Shown: positions 24,732-33,293 of the stretch, piece after piece | How the letters are laid out: each line of letters opens with the position of its first letter | Numbering within the stretch: position 1 is the stretch's first letter | Source of the DNA: Bradyrhizobium sp. OK095 | GTDB lineage: Bacteria; Pseudomonadota; Alphaproteobacteria; Rhizobiales; Xanthobacteraceae | Assembly: GCF_900109945.1 (NCBI RefSeq) | Contig: NZ_FOBX01000001.1 | Location: 744,001 to 808,000 of the forward strand | DNA length: 64,000 bases | Direction of reading: 5' to 3' | Made by a program: the position numbers and the translations under genes | Notes under the pieces: generated by a model | The model's database searches: none | The model's input: the letters and a program-made list of their open reading frames with translations, nothing else | What the model was told of the DNA's origin: nothing

Positions 24732-25586
24732 ATGGGCGGACAATCCACCTCCACACAGACCGTGCAATCGCAGTCGTCGCCATGGGCTGCAGCTCAGCCC
24801 GCATTGCAAACGATATTGGGCCAGATCGGCACGGGGCTCAACAACACCGGTCTGACGTCGGCGGAGAGTTCAGCGCTCGACACGCTGAAGAACAACGCCG
24901 CGTCGGGCAATCCGTATGCGGGCCAGATCGCAGGCAATGCGCAGTCGCTGCTCAATGGCGGCGGCGCCACCGCGCAGGCCGGCAACGTGCTGGACAATCT
25001 CGCCACCTATCGCAACTGGCTGACGCCATACGCGAATGGCAGCATGGTCGGCAACAATCCGGCTCTTGCAGCGCAGCTTTCACAGATCCAGTCGGACGTC
25101 GGCAACTCCGTCAATTCGCAGTTCGCTGCCGCGGGCCGCGACTTTAGCGGCGCCAACCAGATGGCCTATGGCAGGGGCGTTGCGGCAGCCGAAGCGCCGG
25201 TGATCGCCGGGCAATACAATCAGGACGTGGCGAACCAGCTTGCCTCCGCCGGCGCGCTCTACAACGCCGGCAACACCACGGCGAACACGCTGACCCAGAT
25301 GCAGCAGAGTGATCTCGCCAATCGTGGCCAGGGCGTAACCGCTGCGCAAGCGGCGTTTGACGCGCAGAACTATGGTGCCAACGCCACTCTCGCGGAGGAA
25401 GCTCAGCGCCGCGGCATCCCCGTGCAGGCGCTGAGCCTGCTTGCGCAGATCGGCGTGCCAATTGCGCAGCTTGGGACTCAGGGCAATAGCACGACGACCG
25501 GGACACAGGAAAAGTCAGGGGTCGATCAGTTTGCAACGATTGCAGGCGGGATCAGCGGTCTGATCAACGCCTTCAAAGGTAAGTAG
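24732..25586 (+). CDS. Putative internal virion (ejection) protein
   Basis: A 284-residue protein, Ala/Gln/Asn-rich and helical, with SAESSALDTLKNNAASGNPY, GRDFSGANQMAYGRG and a C-terminal ATIAGGISGLINAFKGK. This composition and order suit small ejection proteins of podoviruses, which are packed in the head and enter the host envelope with the DNA. I know relatives only as phage hypothetical proteins, so the role rests on composition and position. Confidence 0.65.
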   Translation: MGGQSTSTQTVQSQSSPWAAAQPALQTILGQIGTGLNNTGLTSAESSALDTLKNNAASGNPYAGQIAGNAQSLLNGGGATAQAGNVLDNLATYRNWLTPYANGSMVGNNPALAAQLSQIQSDVGNSVNSQFAAAGRDFSGANQMAYGRGVAAAEAPVIAGQYNQDVANQLASAGALYNAGNTTANTLTQMQQSDLANRGQGVTAAQAAFDAQNYGANATLAEEAQRRGIPVQALSLLAQIGVPIAQLGTQGNSTTTGTQEKSGVDQFATIAGGISGLINAFKGK

Positions 25587-25597
25587 GGAGGCTGGAT

Positions 25598-26794
25598 ATG
25601 ACGGTTCAAGCCGATTCAGATATGACAGGGGCGGCGTTTGACCTTGCCAATGCAGGCTATGCGGAGATGCCGGATCCGGACAGGGAAGTGGAACGCCAGT
25701 CGATCGACAGCGACAGTACGTCGCTGCGCGATGCAGCCGACCGTCGTTCCGGTGTGGCCCACGACGTTGTCGCCAGGCAATATACCGACGCGGAAGGCAA
25801 GCCCGCCGCCGCAAACGAGGCTGTCACACTCGCACGCGCCGCACGGGACTATGCAACGGCAGCGGCCGGTGACAGGCAGGTCGCCGCGAGCGAGTCCTCG
25901 AAGGCACTTGCCGCCAAGATCGATACGTTGCGCGCAGAAGTGGCCGCCAGCGATCCCGATGCGCCGGAGTTTTACGGCTTTGAGCAGCCCGAGGGCAATG
26001 ATCAGCGTGACCAGGAGATCGAAGCTCAGCCAAACGCGACCAACGCTCAAGGGAAGCATTCTGTCGAGCTCGGTCCCGATATCGCGCAGCTTATGCAGCA
26101 TCCGCAAGTGCGACTGGCGCTCGAGGAAAAGGTGGGCGAGGTCGAGCGTGCCCGTCGGAGCTATGTCGACGGATTGGATGCGGCCATGCAGATCGCGCAA
26201 GCGAGCTTTATCAGCCAGTTTCCGGAACTAGCTGGTCTCGCTCCGGAGCGGCTTCCGGAAGCTCTCGCGCAAATAGCGCATCAGGATCCCGCAAAGTTGG
26301 CGCGTATCCAGGCGGTCATCGCGGGGAGCGAGCAATTGCGCGCTCGTCGGGATGACGAGATGCGGCAAACGGCGGACGCCGCGCGGCGCAACTTTCACAG
26401 CTATGCAAGCGCAGAAGACGCTCGGCTGGAGAAGCTGCTCAAGGAAGAGACGAGAGACGTCCGGCAAGCCGTCGCGCAAGAGATCATGACGTCGGCCAGG
26501 GCGAGCGGCATCGAGCCCGAGGAATTGCAGCGCCTCTTCGACAGCGAGCCGCTAATGCGCAATGCGACGTTCCAACGCATGATGTATGACGCCGGAAAGT
26601 ACCGATTGATGATGAAGGCGAGGGACGCCGTCACGGCAAGGCCGATGCCATCGGTACAGAGGCCAGGCTTGGCGGTGGGCCGAGGTGATCGTAATCAGCA
26701 TGATCTGCGAACGTTGAGCGCCCGGCTCTCGAGCACGGGCGACCTCAAGGATGCGGTTGCGCTTTATCGGGCGAAGACGGCCGGTCGGCGATGA
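25598..26794 (+). CDS. Putative internal virion or scaffold-like helical protein
   Basis: A 398-residue acidic, highly helical protein (long charged helices between about 60 and 330) ending in QHDLRTLSARLSSTGDLKDA and VALYRAK, an ending I have seen in several alphaproteobacterial phage proteins. It starts 11 bases after the preceding gene, behind GGGAGG. An internal core protein is likeliest from its position next to the ejection candidate; a scaffold role is possible because no other scaffold is evident near the capsid. Confidence 0.6.
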   Translation: MTVQADSDMTGAAFDLANAGYAEMPDPDREVERQSIDSDSTSLRDAADRRSGVAHDVVARQYTDAEGKPAAANEAVTLARAARDYATAAAGDRQVAASESSKALAAKIDTLRAEVAASDPDAPEFYGFEQPEGNDQRDQEIEAQPNATNAQGKHSVELGPDIAQLMQHPQVRLALEEKVGEVERARRSYVDGLDAAMQIAQASFISQFPELAGLAPERLPEALAQIAHQDPAKLARIQAVIAGSEQLRARRDDEMRQTADAARRNFHSYASAEDARLEKLLKEETRDVRQAVAQEIMTSARASGIEPEELQRLFDSEPLMRNATFQRMMYDAGKYRLMMKARDAVTARPMPSVQRPGLAVGRGDRNQHDLRTLSARLSSTGDLKDAVALYRAKTAGRR

Positions 26795-26885
26795 GTGGCG
26801 TGTAACAGCAATCTATCGCGGCCGAACAAGGATGTACCTTGTTCGGCTCCGAATAAAGACGTTGTGCATACAGGATAGGATGCCC

Positions 26886-27344
26886 ATGCTGCTGAGACGT
26901 ATTTTCTCCGTCATGATTACGGCGACAGGCCTTTTTCTATCGGTCGATGCGTCTGCCGGCGATTACATCGTTTCCTATGCCTTCGACGGTACGACGAGGG
27001 AGGACGTCGCCGCGGATGCAACGAGCTTGCTCAACGAAGAAGGGATTACGAAAGAGTGCCAGTATGACAGGTCTTGCACGATAGAACTGGCCAAATCGGA
27101 TCTGACGATCTCGATCGATGTCCGACGTTCAAGTCGTCGCGAGGTAGTCGTCTATGCTTATGGTGGTCGCAGCCGCAGCGCCGCTTGTTGTTATTTTTTA
27201 GGAGGGGACCGTCGTTTTGCAGGCAGTCTTGCTCAGCCGTTGCTGCGTCTGGGCATCTATGAGGGGCACGCTCGCAAGAGAAACGAATACGTCCAAAATC
27301 TTCCTTTGGGGCTTCTGTATCTCCAATTTTCAGATTTGAGATAG
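26886..27344 (+). CDS. Exported small protein, candidate immunity
   Basis: A 152-residue protein with a signal peptide (RIFSVMITATGLFLSVDASA). The ATG at 26886 is preferred to the one at 26880 because AGGA lies at a usual distance. The mature part is alpha/beta with cysteines (KECQYDRSCTIELA; SAACCYFLGG) that may pair in the periplasm. It precedes a PPIFFPF-tagged protein, as the exported ClpP-like protein does at 23134, so I suggest an envelope immunity or inhibitor role. The family is unknown to me. Confidence 0.55.
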   Translation: MLLRRIFSVMITATGLFLSVDASAGDYIVSYAFDGTTREDVAADATSLLNEEGITKECQYDRSCTIELAKSDLTISIDVRRSSRREVVVYAYGGRSRSAACCYFLGGDRRFAGSLAQPLLRLGIYEGHARKRNEYVQNLPLGLLYLQFSDLR

Positions 27345-27459
27345 TTCGACGCGAGAGCGCTGCTAGCCCACTTTCATATCCCTTATTCGTCAGTCGAATC
27401 CTCCCGCGATCCCTGCGTTGATCGCAGGGCCGGATCGGCATGTTTCCACAGGACCCATG

Positions 27460-27984
27460 ATGGCCACCATCGAGCGACAGTATCTGCCTCCCCTGAATCC
27501 CGAGACGACGATCGCAGAGACAGATCGCCCACGCGTCTACGATATCGTCCGCGGACAGTTGGCCGGCCTCCTCAACGGCGACCAGTCCTACTACCCTGAT
27601 GGGGTTCAGAGGGATTGGCAGGCGCGGGCCGATGATCTTGACGGCTACATCAACGCGTTCAGGAGCCTGCAAGGACGCGCCAATGATCCGGCGGGTATCC
27701 TCGGAGATGTGATCAGGCATCTCAGCGAACATGCCAAGGACCTCCGAGGTCGAATCGAAAGCGGCGGGCCCTCCGATCCAATAGAGTTGCCGCCGGCACT
27801 GTCGCCGACGACCCGCGACAGGAACGAGCTGTATCTCTATCCAAACCCGTTTGCTCCGCCAATGGAGACTCTTCCGCAGCCACGACAGGAGCGGCCGATT
27901 TCGTCGACCCCTGGAGACGCCACGGGCGATGTGGCGAACAGGCCAGAGCAGCGCATCGCGCCACCGATATTCTTCCCGTTTTAG
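27460..27984 (+). CDS. Tagged cargo protein ending PPIFFPF
   Basis: A 174-residue protein. The start at 27460 fits AGGA at 27450. A helical N-terminal part (VYDIVRGQLAGLLNGDQSYY, then LDGYINAFRSLQGRANDPAG and VIRHLSEHAKDLRGRI) is followed by a Pro-rich linker and the end QRIAPPIFFPF. The tag matches that of 24129-24650 although the bodies differ, the signature of an exchangeable effector on a common delivery tail. No toxin family recognised. Confidence 0.55.
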   Translation: MATIERQYLPPLNPETTIAETDRPRVYDIVRGQLAGLLNGDQSYYPDGVQRDWQARADDLDGYINAFRSLQGRANDPAGILGDVIRHLSEHAKDLRGRIESGGPSDPIELPPALSPTTRDRNELYLYPNPFAPPMETLPQPRQERPISSTPGDATGDVANRPEQRIAPPIFFPF

Positions 27985-28050
27985 GGAACCCTCCCTCGAC
28001 CTTCTCGCCGTACAGACCGGCTCATCAGTGGATCTACAACAGGAAAACGC

Positions 28051-28317
28051 ATGAGCGAAGACGACAAGAATTTCATTGAACGCGCAGAGTCGATCAGCAC
28101 AAATCTTTACGGGGAGCCCATGTCGCCGGAGCGGATCGCAGAGAACTTTGCGCTCTACGGCTTGAAGAAGCGCATGGCGGCGCTCGAGCGGTTTGACACT
28201 GAATTAGGGGGCGAGATCGATTCGAGTCCCCACAACTTGCGAAAACGCGTGCAACTCGTCGATCTGCGTCGGCGCATGGGCAGTCTCCATGAGGCGCTGC
28301 GCAAAGCGAATCGATGA
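28051..28317 (+). CDS. Hypothetical phage protein
   Basis: An 88-residue charged helical protein (DDKNFIERAESISTNLYGEP, then FALYGLKKRMAALERFDTEL). It overlaps the next gene by four bases (ATGA) and belongs to the late operon. No recognised family; possibly a small assembly factor. Confidence 0.55.
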   Translation: MSEDDKNFIERAESISTNLYGEPMSPERIAENFALYGLKKRMAALERFDTELGGEIDSSPHNLRKRVQLVDLRRRMGSLHEALRKANR

Positions 28318-28802
28318 CCCATCCGCTGCTGACGGCGCTTGCGCAGGCGCGCCGGCGCGATGCGCCGCTGTTTGTCAAATGGTGCGAGCTGAGTGGTGTG
28401 CCCGCTTGTCCGGCAACGCCCGCGTCGGTGGCGCGATTCGTGTCCGACTGCGGCGCGCTTGGCATGGATCGGCTTTGGCCGGCCGTTCAGGACATATCGC
28501 GAATGCACGGGTCACTGGGCCTTGCTGATCCTACGCTGGGCGGAGTCGCGGCAAGCGCTATGAGCGCAGTTGCGGCTATCCTGCCGCCGCGGTCCTGGCC
28601 GAGCCCGTTCAAGCAACGGTTCGACGCGCTACCCTACGACATCCAGGTTCATCTTGCCTCGCACGAAGCCCAGCGGGAGCGCGCGCTGCGGCGTGCCCAG
28701 AACGACGCGGCTTCAGTCCGCCAGAAGCTGGCGGCATTCGAGGCTCAAACGAAGGACGAAAAGACCAATGGCAATGAAGCAGCAACGCGTGACAAGCATT
28801 GA
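28314..28802 (+). CDS. Hypothetical phage protein
   Basis: A 162-residue protein. The N-terminal half (PLFVKWCELSGVPACPATPA, SVARFVSDCGALGMDRLW) looks like a small helical domain reminiscent of the N-terminal SAM-like part of tyrosine recombinases, but no catalytic residues follow. The C-terminal half is a charged helix (ERALRRAQNDAASVRQKLAA). Coupled to both neighbours by overlaps. The function is unknown. Confidence 0.5.
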   Translation: MTHPLLTALAQARRRDAPLFVKWCELSGVPACPATPASVARFVSDCGALGMDRLWPAVQDISRMHGSLGLADPTLGGVAASAMSAVAAILPPRSWPSPFKQRFDALPYDIQVHLASHEAQRERALRRAQNDAASVRQKLAAFEAQTKDEKTNGNEAATRDKH

Positions 28803-28989
28803 GGAGCGCATCGCGGAGCTGCGCGCCGAGATCGATGGCATCATCGACGCGCGCGTGGCCAGGATCGCAGGAGAGAACCCCGGCGTCCCGGCCGGCGTCA
28901 TCCGCAACCTCCTGACCGCCAGGGCGCCGTCGTGTCGCTGCGCGCAGTACATCGAGTTATGCGGCGGAGAAGCGAAAACGCCGGATTGA
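28768..28989 (+). CDS. Small helical phage protein
   Basis: A 73-residue protein starting inside the end of the preceding gene, in another frame. It has SIEERIAELRAEIDGIIDAR and a cysteine pair near the end (PSCRCAQYIELCGG). Probably a real small late gene given the coupling, but nothing identifies its role. Confidence 0.45.
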   Translation: MAMKQQRVTSIEERIAELRAEIDGIIDARVARIAGENPGVPAGVIRNLLTARAPSCRCAQYIELCGGEAKTPD

Positions 28990-29064
28990 CGGTTTGCAGC
29001 GGCGGTTCCTCGAAAACATACGACGGCGGCCCATGATGCCGCCTCTTCACACCAGGGATGCAGG

Positions 29065-30096
29065 ATGACTCTTTATAAATGGTCTCAAACGGCCTCCGCC
29101 GACGCGACGGCGGATTCGACGATCAATTGGGCGGAGGGGCAATCGCCTTCGAGCGTCAACGATTCGGCGCGCGCCATGATGGCCGCGACGGCGAAATACC
29201 GGGACGATATTTCAGGATATCTCGGTACCGGCGGGACATCTACAGCCCTGACGCTAGCGACCAATCAGGTTTTCGACAGCCTCGCCAGCCTGCACGCCAA
29301 GGTCGTTGCGTTCACCATGAACGTGACGAACGGGGCGGGCCCGGTGACTTTGAACGTGGACGGGCTCGGAGCCAAGCCGATCCAGGCAACGCCCGGCGTC
29401 GATCTGCCGGCCGGCGTTCTCATTCAAAGCACTCCCTATGTTGCGATCTACAACAATTCCGCCGGGGCATTCTATCTTCGGAGCTTCTTCGGCAATCCGT
29501 ATTCGATCCCGATCGGGTCTTGCATCGATTTCTTCGGCGCGACGGCGCCGAACAGCTCGTTCGTTCTTGCCTACGGGCAGGCGATTTCGCGGACTACCTA
29601 TCCTGCGCTGTTTTCTCTATTTGGGACCGCATACGGTACGGGAGACGGTTCGACAACCTTCAATATTCCCGACCTTCGTGGGCGCATCGTCGCCGGCAAG
29701 GATGACATGGGGGGCCCGGCTGCCTCGCGGTTGACATCAACCTATTTCGGCACGAGTGCGGCTGCGCTCGGCGCCGTAGGCGGGGCGCAGAGCCATACCC
29801 TATCGCTCGGAGAGTTGCCGACAGGCATTACCGCGACGGGTTCAGGTACTGCCAGCGTTAGTACGACGGGCGGCCTTGTGATGCCAGGAGTTACGGGCGG
29901 GTGGGCTGGTCTTGGCGCGTCCGGCAGCGGCGGTTTTGAAGGTATCCAGTATAACGGTGTCCAATCGCCGCAGAATATCTCGACGCTCAACGGTACGGCG
30001 ACGAGCATAACTACCACATCGAATAATACCAGTGGCATCGCTCACGCGATCGTCCCGCCGACTATTATCGCCAACAAATTGCTTAGAGTCATCTGA
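29065..30096 (+). CDS. Phage tail collar-domain fibre protein
   Basis: A 343-residue protein. The N-terminal segment (YKWSQTASADATADSTINWA, EGQSPSSVNDSARAMMAATA) is the attachment module common in tail fibres of this type. The collar motif is clear in the second half: FLAYGQAISRTTYPALF-like wording, then GDGSTTFNIPDLRGRIVAGKD. It ends with a Gly/Ser/Thr-rich tip and HAIVPPTIIANKLLRVI. It probably binds the host surface and is the second receptor-binding candidate beside 17229-18566. Confidence 0.88.
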   Translation: MTLYKWSQTASADATADSTINWAEGQSPSSVNDSARAMMAATAKYRDDISGYLGTGGTSTALTLATNQVFDSLASLHAKVVAFTMNVTNGAGPVTLNVDGLGAKPIQATPGVDLPAGVLIQSTPYVAIYNNSAGAFYLRSFFGNPYSIPIGSCIDFFGATAPNSSFVLAYGQAISRTTYPALFSLFGTAYGTGDGSTTFNIPDLRGRIVAGKDDMGGPAASRLTSTYFGTSAAALGAVGGAQSHTLSLGELPTGITATGSGTASVSTTGGLVMPGVTGGWAGLGASGSGGFEGIQYNGVQSPQNISTLNGTATSITTTSNNTSGIAHAIVPPTIIANKLLRVI

Positions 30097-30835
30097 GCCG
30101 TTGATTGTTTCGCAAACTCTCAACTTCCCATAGCGCGAGTTGGCGGCGATCGAAGGGTGGTACCCAATCCTCAAGCACTCTGAGCGGCGGCGGAAAATTA
30201 TAAGGCGGCGCGCAGAGGTCGATGGTGAAGAAGTCTCCTGTCCGAATCGAACGGTTTCGGCCGTCCGGGAAAGTGGTAGTCAGAAGATATCTGATGTTGG
30301 AACGGAGGATGTTGTCGATTGCACGAAAGATCATGTCCTCGGACAGATGAATGAAGCAGTCGCGGCAGAGCAGCATGTCAGCTTGCGGAAGCAGATCATT
30401 GCAGATGTCGATTTGAATGAATGTGCGGTCCGAGCGCCCGTGTTGCTCCCGCGTGCGCTCAATCAACTCCGGAACAATGTCGCCCCCGATATAGTGCGAT
30501 ACCGGAAGGTCTATCTTCGATAACCAATGAAGATCGCCGCAAGGCAGGTCGAGTAGGGTATGGATCCCGAGGTCGCCGATCAGGCCAGGAAGGTTTTCTC
30601 GCACCCTTTGGGTGTTGTGCAGAGTGGAGCCGCCGCCGGAAACGGTTTCTTTATAGCCCCAGATGTTACGCCGATAGATTTGGCCGAAAACGTCACCGGG
30701 TGTGCCCTGTAGATTACGTACCATTTGTGTACGCAGCCAGATCAACGCTGACGTCGGCAATGTCTGGCGCGCGACATCAATGAAGATCGAGAAAAGCGCC
30801 GTCTGGCGCAGCCGGTCTAGCAGTTTGTCGAACAT
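30089..30835 (-). CDS. SAM-dependent class I methyltransferase, inverted in the late operon
   Basis: A 248-residue protein encoded against the surrounding phage genes; its stop overlaps the end of the collar gene. Rossmann-type signatures are visible: LLDLPCGDLHWLS as motif I, GGDIVPELIER, then DMLLCRDCFIHLSEDMIFRA. Its N-terminus is short and the ATG at 30835 is the first sensible start. Relatives often modify surface sugars, so a serotype-changing (lysogenic conversion) role is attractive given its position next to the receptor-binding and lysis genes. The substrate cannot be told from sequence. Confidence 0.8.
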   Translation of the reverse strand: MFDKLLDRLRQTALFSIFIDVARQTLPTSALIWLRTQMVRNLQGTPGDVFGQIYRRNIWGYKETVSGGGSTLHNTQRVRENLPGLIGDLGIHTLLDLPCGDLHWLSKIDLPVSHYIGGDIVPELIERTREQHGRSDRTFIQIDICNDLLPQADMLLCRDCFIHLSEDMIFRAIDNILRSNIRYLLTTTFPDGRNRSIRTGDFFTIDLCAPPYNFPPPLRVLEDWVPPFDRRQLALWEVESLRNNQRLR

Positions 30836-30904
30836 ACGGTGCTGGAAGCTTCCCCCGTCCCATTCGCGGGACCGTACCACCCCACCCCCCAACTGAGTCA
30901 ACCC

Positions 30905-31591
30905 ATGGTAGACATGAACGCCCTCGCTCGGGCGAATGCGAAGCGCTGGGCGAATGCCAAGCTGACCCGGAAAGCCGAAGCCGCCAGCGTTGCTCTGCGT
31001 CTGTATAAGGCCAGGCCTCGATACCAGGCCGTCGAGCGAGAGACGGGGGTCCCCTGGCCTGCGATTGCGGTCATTCACGAGCGGGAATCTTCCCAGGATT
31101 GGCGGGCGTCCCTGGCTCAGGGCGATCCCTGGAACCGGGTATCGGTGCACGTGCCGGCGGGGCGAGGTCCGTTCGATTCATGGGAGGCCGCCGCAGTCGA
31201 CGCGCTGGTCAAATGTCCGCCCTTCCTCGCGCGCCATAAGGACTGGTCGATTGCCGCAGCGTTAACGGCGCTCGAGACCTACAACGGCATCGGTTACGCC
31301 GCCCGTGGCGTCCCGTCGCCCTATCTCTGGTCCGGCACCAACCAATATCGCGCCGGCAAGTACATCCGAGATGGCATTTACGATCCAGGCAAGGTCGATC
31401 CGCAACTGGGATGTGCTGCACTCATCATCGCTCTGATGGAGCTCGATTCCGGGATCGGGTTTGAGGGCGCGAATAACCCCAAGAGACCGTCGGTCGGCGA
31501 TTCCGCGAGGCCGTCACTGACGAACCCGTCGAAGGGCTCGATCGGCGCGTTCGTGATCAACCTCGTTAGAGCAATTCTTGGAAGGAAATGA
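30905..31591 (+). CDS. Phage endolysin, lysozyme-like
   Basis: A 228-residue cytoplasmic lysin without a signal peptide. The core has PWPAIAVIHERESSQDWRA with candidate catalytic Glu in HERE, then LAQGDPWNRVSVHVPAGRG, ALETYNGIGYAARGVPSPYL and SGTNQYRAGKYIRDG. It would cut peptidoglycan at the end of the lytic cycle once the holin has opened the membrane. Upstream ATG codons exist, but 30905 is the first that begins the conserved part. Small holin-like genes follow immediately, giving a normal lysis module. Confidence 0.82.
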   Translation: MVDMNALARANAKRWANAKLTRKAEAASVALRLYKARPRYQAVERETGVPWPAIAVIHERESSQDWRASLAQGDPWNRVSVHVPAGRGPFDSWEAAAVDALVKCPPFLARHKDWSIAAALTALETYNGIGYAARGVPSPYLWSGTNQYRAGKYIRDGIYDPGKVDPQLGCAALIIALMELDSGIGFEGANNPKRPSVGDSARPSLTNPSKGSIGAFVINLVRAILGRK

Positions 31592-31593
31592 AC

Positions 31594-31743
31594 ATGCGAA
31601 CGTTTCTCGACATAATCGTTTTCGCTGCCGGCTCCGGCGCCTGCTGGTTTTGCAAGGACCCGGTCCTTCGGTTCGTGACCGGCACTGACACCTTGATCAG
31701 GTCGCTTGAGGCAAGGCTTGCGGTACTGCGGGCCAAATCATGA
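31594..31743 (+). CDS. 49-residue lysis-module protein
   Basis: A short frame with a GGAAGG site just upstream of its ATG and a stop overlapping the next start (ATGATG). It has a hydrophobic N-terminus with two cysteines (IVFAAGSGACWFCKD) and an amphipathic end (TLIRSLEARLAVLRAK). Probably a small membrane-associated member of the lysis cassette. Confidence 0.6.
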   Translation: MRTFLDIIVFAAGSGACWFCKDPVLRFVTGTDTLIRSLEARLAVLRAKS

Positions 31744-31994
31744 TGCTCGCGAGACTCAAGGCAGTCTGCCTGCACTCACTGACCATAGCCTGGAGCTATT
31801 GCATCGCGCTCGCCGGTGCATTGGCTTCGATTGTCGACGACCTTGCCGACGCGCTTGGCGATCCCGGCGTCAAGGATCAGATCAGCGCGGCTTTCGGCGA
31901 TGTCAAGACGACGGGGCGCATCATGCTGGTGATCTCCGTCGTGACGATCATCGCGCGTCTGCGAACCCTTCGGAGGAAAGACCAATGTGGATGA
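31740..31994 (+). CDS. Holin-like small membrane protein
   Basis: An 84-residue protein with two hydrophobic stretches (SYCIALAGALASIVDDLADA and RIMLVISVVTIIARL) and a basic C-terminus (RLRTLRRKDQ), the usual build of a class II holin or antiholin. It overlaps neighbours on both sides. Located directly after the endolysin. Confidence 0.6.
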   Translation: MMLARLKAVCLHSLTIAWSYCIALAGALASIVDDLADALGDPGVKDQISAAFGDVKTTGRIMLVISVVTIIARLRTLRRKDQCG

Positions 31995-32368
31995 CGATTA
32001 TCTCGTTCCTCGGCGGCCCTGTCGTCAAGGCGCTGATCGAGGCTTATAGCGCGAAGTTGAAGGCCGAGAATGTCGACACCAAGATCGCGGCGGATCTTGC
32101 GGCGGCCGAGATCGCATCGCAGACGGCTGAAACCAAAGCCGTCATGCAGTACAGAATCGCAGAGATCGGTCACTGGTATGAACCCGACAAATTGATGGGT
32201 TACTGCGTCGCCCTCTATTTTGCGAAACTCCTGGTCTTCGACAAGGTCTTTGGCCTCGGCTCCACGGATCCTCTGGCGGGATTTGCGGCGATCACAGCCA
32301 ATCTCGTTGTTTCCTTCTACTTCGCCAAGCGTGGCTTTGAGAATGTCGCAAGGATCATCAAGCGGTGA
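31985..32368 (+). CDS. Holin of three-helix type
   Basis: A 127-residue protein with ISFLGGPVVKALIEAYSAKL at the start, a charged Ala/Glu-rich middle helix, then HWYEPDKLMGYCVALYFAKL and ITANLVVSFYFAKRG. This matches the 3TM holin family (Holin_3TMs-like), in which a Trp/Tyr motif precedes the membrane helices. It forms the membrane lesion that releases the endolysin. Confidence 0.75.
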   Translation: MWMTIISFLGGPVVKALIEAYSAKLKAENVDTKIAADLAAAEIASQTAETKAVMQYRIAEIGHWYEPDKLMGYCVALYFAKLLVFDKVFGLGSTDPLAGFAAITANLVVSFYFAKRGFENVARIIKR

Positions 32369-32664
32369 AGCTGCCAGACGACGAAATCAGGGCAATTGTC
32401 GCCGAAACGCTGGCTGAACAGCATAGACTCCAGCAGGAGAGCATCGATGCGATCGTCTTGAAGGCGGTGGCGTCGGTGCTGGCTTCTTTTGGAATTGAAG
32501 ATGATGACCGGAAGGAGCTGAGGGCAGATTTTCAGCACTTGCGCCGGTGGCGAAGGAGCGTGGAGCAGGCGCAGAGCTATACCTTCAAGGCCGTGATTAC
32601 CGTGATCGCCACCGGCCTGATGGGAGCCGTTTGGCTGGGCGTCAAGGTCGTGCTGGGCAAGTGA
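32365..32664 (+). CDS. Membrane-anchored small lysis protein
   Basis: A 99-residue protein with a charged helical N-terminal part (EEIRAIVAETLAEQ-like wording) and a single C-terminal helix (AVITVIATGLMGAVWLGVKV). It resembles DUF6127-type phage proteins found after holins. It overlaps the holin stop by four bases. Possibly an antiholin or spanin-like partner. Confidence 0.6.
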   Translation: MKLPDDEIRAIVAETLAEQHRLQQESIDAIVLKAVASVLASFGIEDDDRKELRADFQHLRRWRRSVEQAQSYTFKAVITVIATGLMGAVWLGVKVVLGK

Positions 32665-32727
32665 GCCTTCACTGCGGCGACCCCGCTGCGTTTGCACTTA
32701 CGTCATTCGTTACCTACGGGCCGTTCC

Positions 32728-33156
32728 ATGTACAGCATTCGTATTGTCGATGCCGAGGATGATGAGATTGCCGAGATCCTTGGCGATCTGCATCGGTTGA
32801 CATTCTTTAACGGGGCGTCGTTACCGCAATTCGAGATGGGAGCGTGGTGGCTCGCCTATCACAATGATGAGGCGGTCGGTTTCGCCGGCGTTGTGCCGTC
32901 GACCCATGCGCGAAACAGCGGATATTTCTGTCGAGTCGGTGTCTTGCAACGGCATTGGGGGCGCGGCCTTCAGCGCAGGCTAATGAGGGCGATCGAAGCG
33001 AGGGGACGGCGTGTTGGATGGGATAGTATCGTTTCCGATACGACGGACAATCCGGCATCTGCCAATAACTTTATCCAGGCGCACTATCGGCTCTTCGAGC
33101 CCGAGGTGCCCTGGGCCTGGTCGCATACGCTTTACTGGCGAAAGTGGCTTCGCTGA
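32728..33156 (+). CDS. GNAT family acetyltransferase
   Basis: A 142-residue protein with the GNAT fold: substrate-side strands (MGAWWLAYHNDEAVGFAGVV), the acetyl-CoA loop as GVLQRHWGRGLQRRLMRAIE (an R/Q-x-x-G-x-G/R-like loop) and a C-terminal HTLYWRKWL. It is the last gene before the terminator at 33259. The substrate is unknown; protein or small-molecule acetylation as a phage accessory function is likely. Confidence 0.82.
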   Translation: MYSIRIVDAEDDEIAEILGDLHRLTFFNGASLPQFEMGAWWLAYHNDEAVGFAGVVPSTHARNSGYFCRVGVLQRHWGRGLQRRLMRAIEARGRRVGWDSIVSDTTDNPASANNFIQAHYRLFEPEVPWAWSHTLYWRKWLR

Positions 33157-33258
33157 AGCCAACGGAGCAGGGTTTCCCGTGGTGCGGAACGTGACGTTGG
33201 CGGCGTGGCGTGGCCTGCGCGAGATATAGCGCGACCCAATGTGCCCGGAATGTCCGAC

Positions 33259-33293
33259 GGCCCGGCAGCTTGACGGCTGCCGGGCCCTTTTTT
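33259..33293 (+). terminator. Strong rho-independent terminator closing the phage operon
   Basis: GGCCCGGCAG (33259-33268) pairs perfectly with CTGCCGGGCC (33277-33286), with an eight-base loop and a run of six T after the stem. It separates phage transcription from the catabolic cluster. Confidence 0.9.

Noticed and set aside
21440..28000. CRISPR array or anti-CRISPR locus in the accessory gaps
   Set aside because: No regularly spaced direct repeats, and no helix-turn-helix gene next to the small unknown proteins that would suggest an anti-CRISPR operon.
28314..28802. Possible integrase because of a SAM-like N-terminal helix pattern
   Set aside because: No Arg/His/Tyr catalytic residues of a tyrosine recombinase follow, and the length is far too short.
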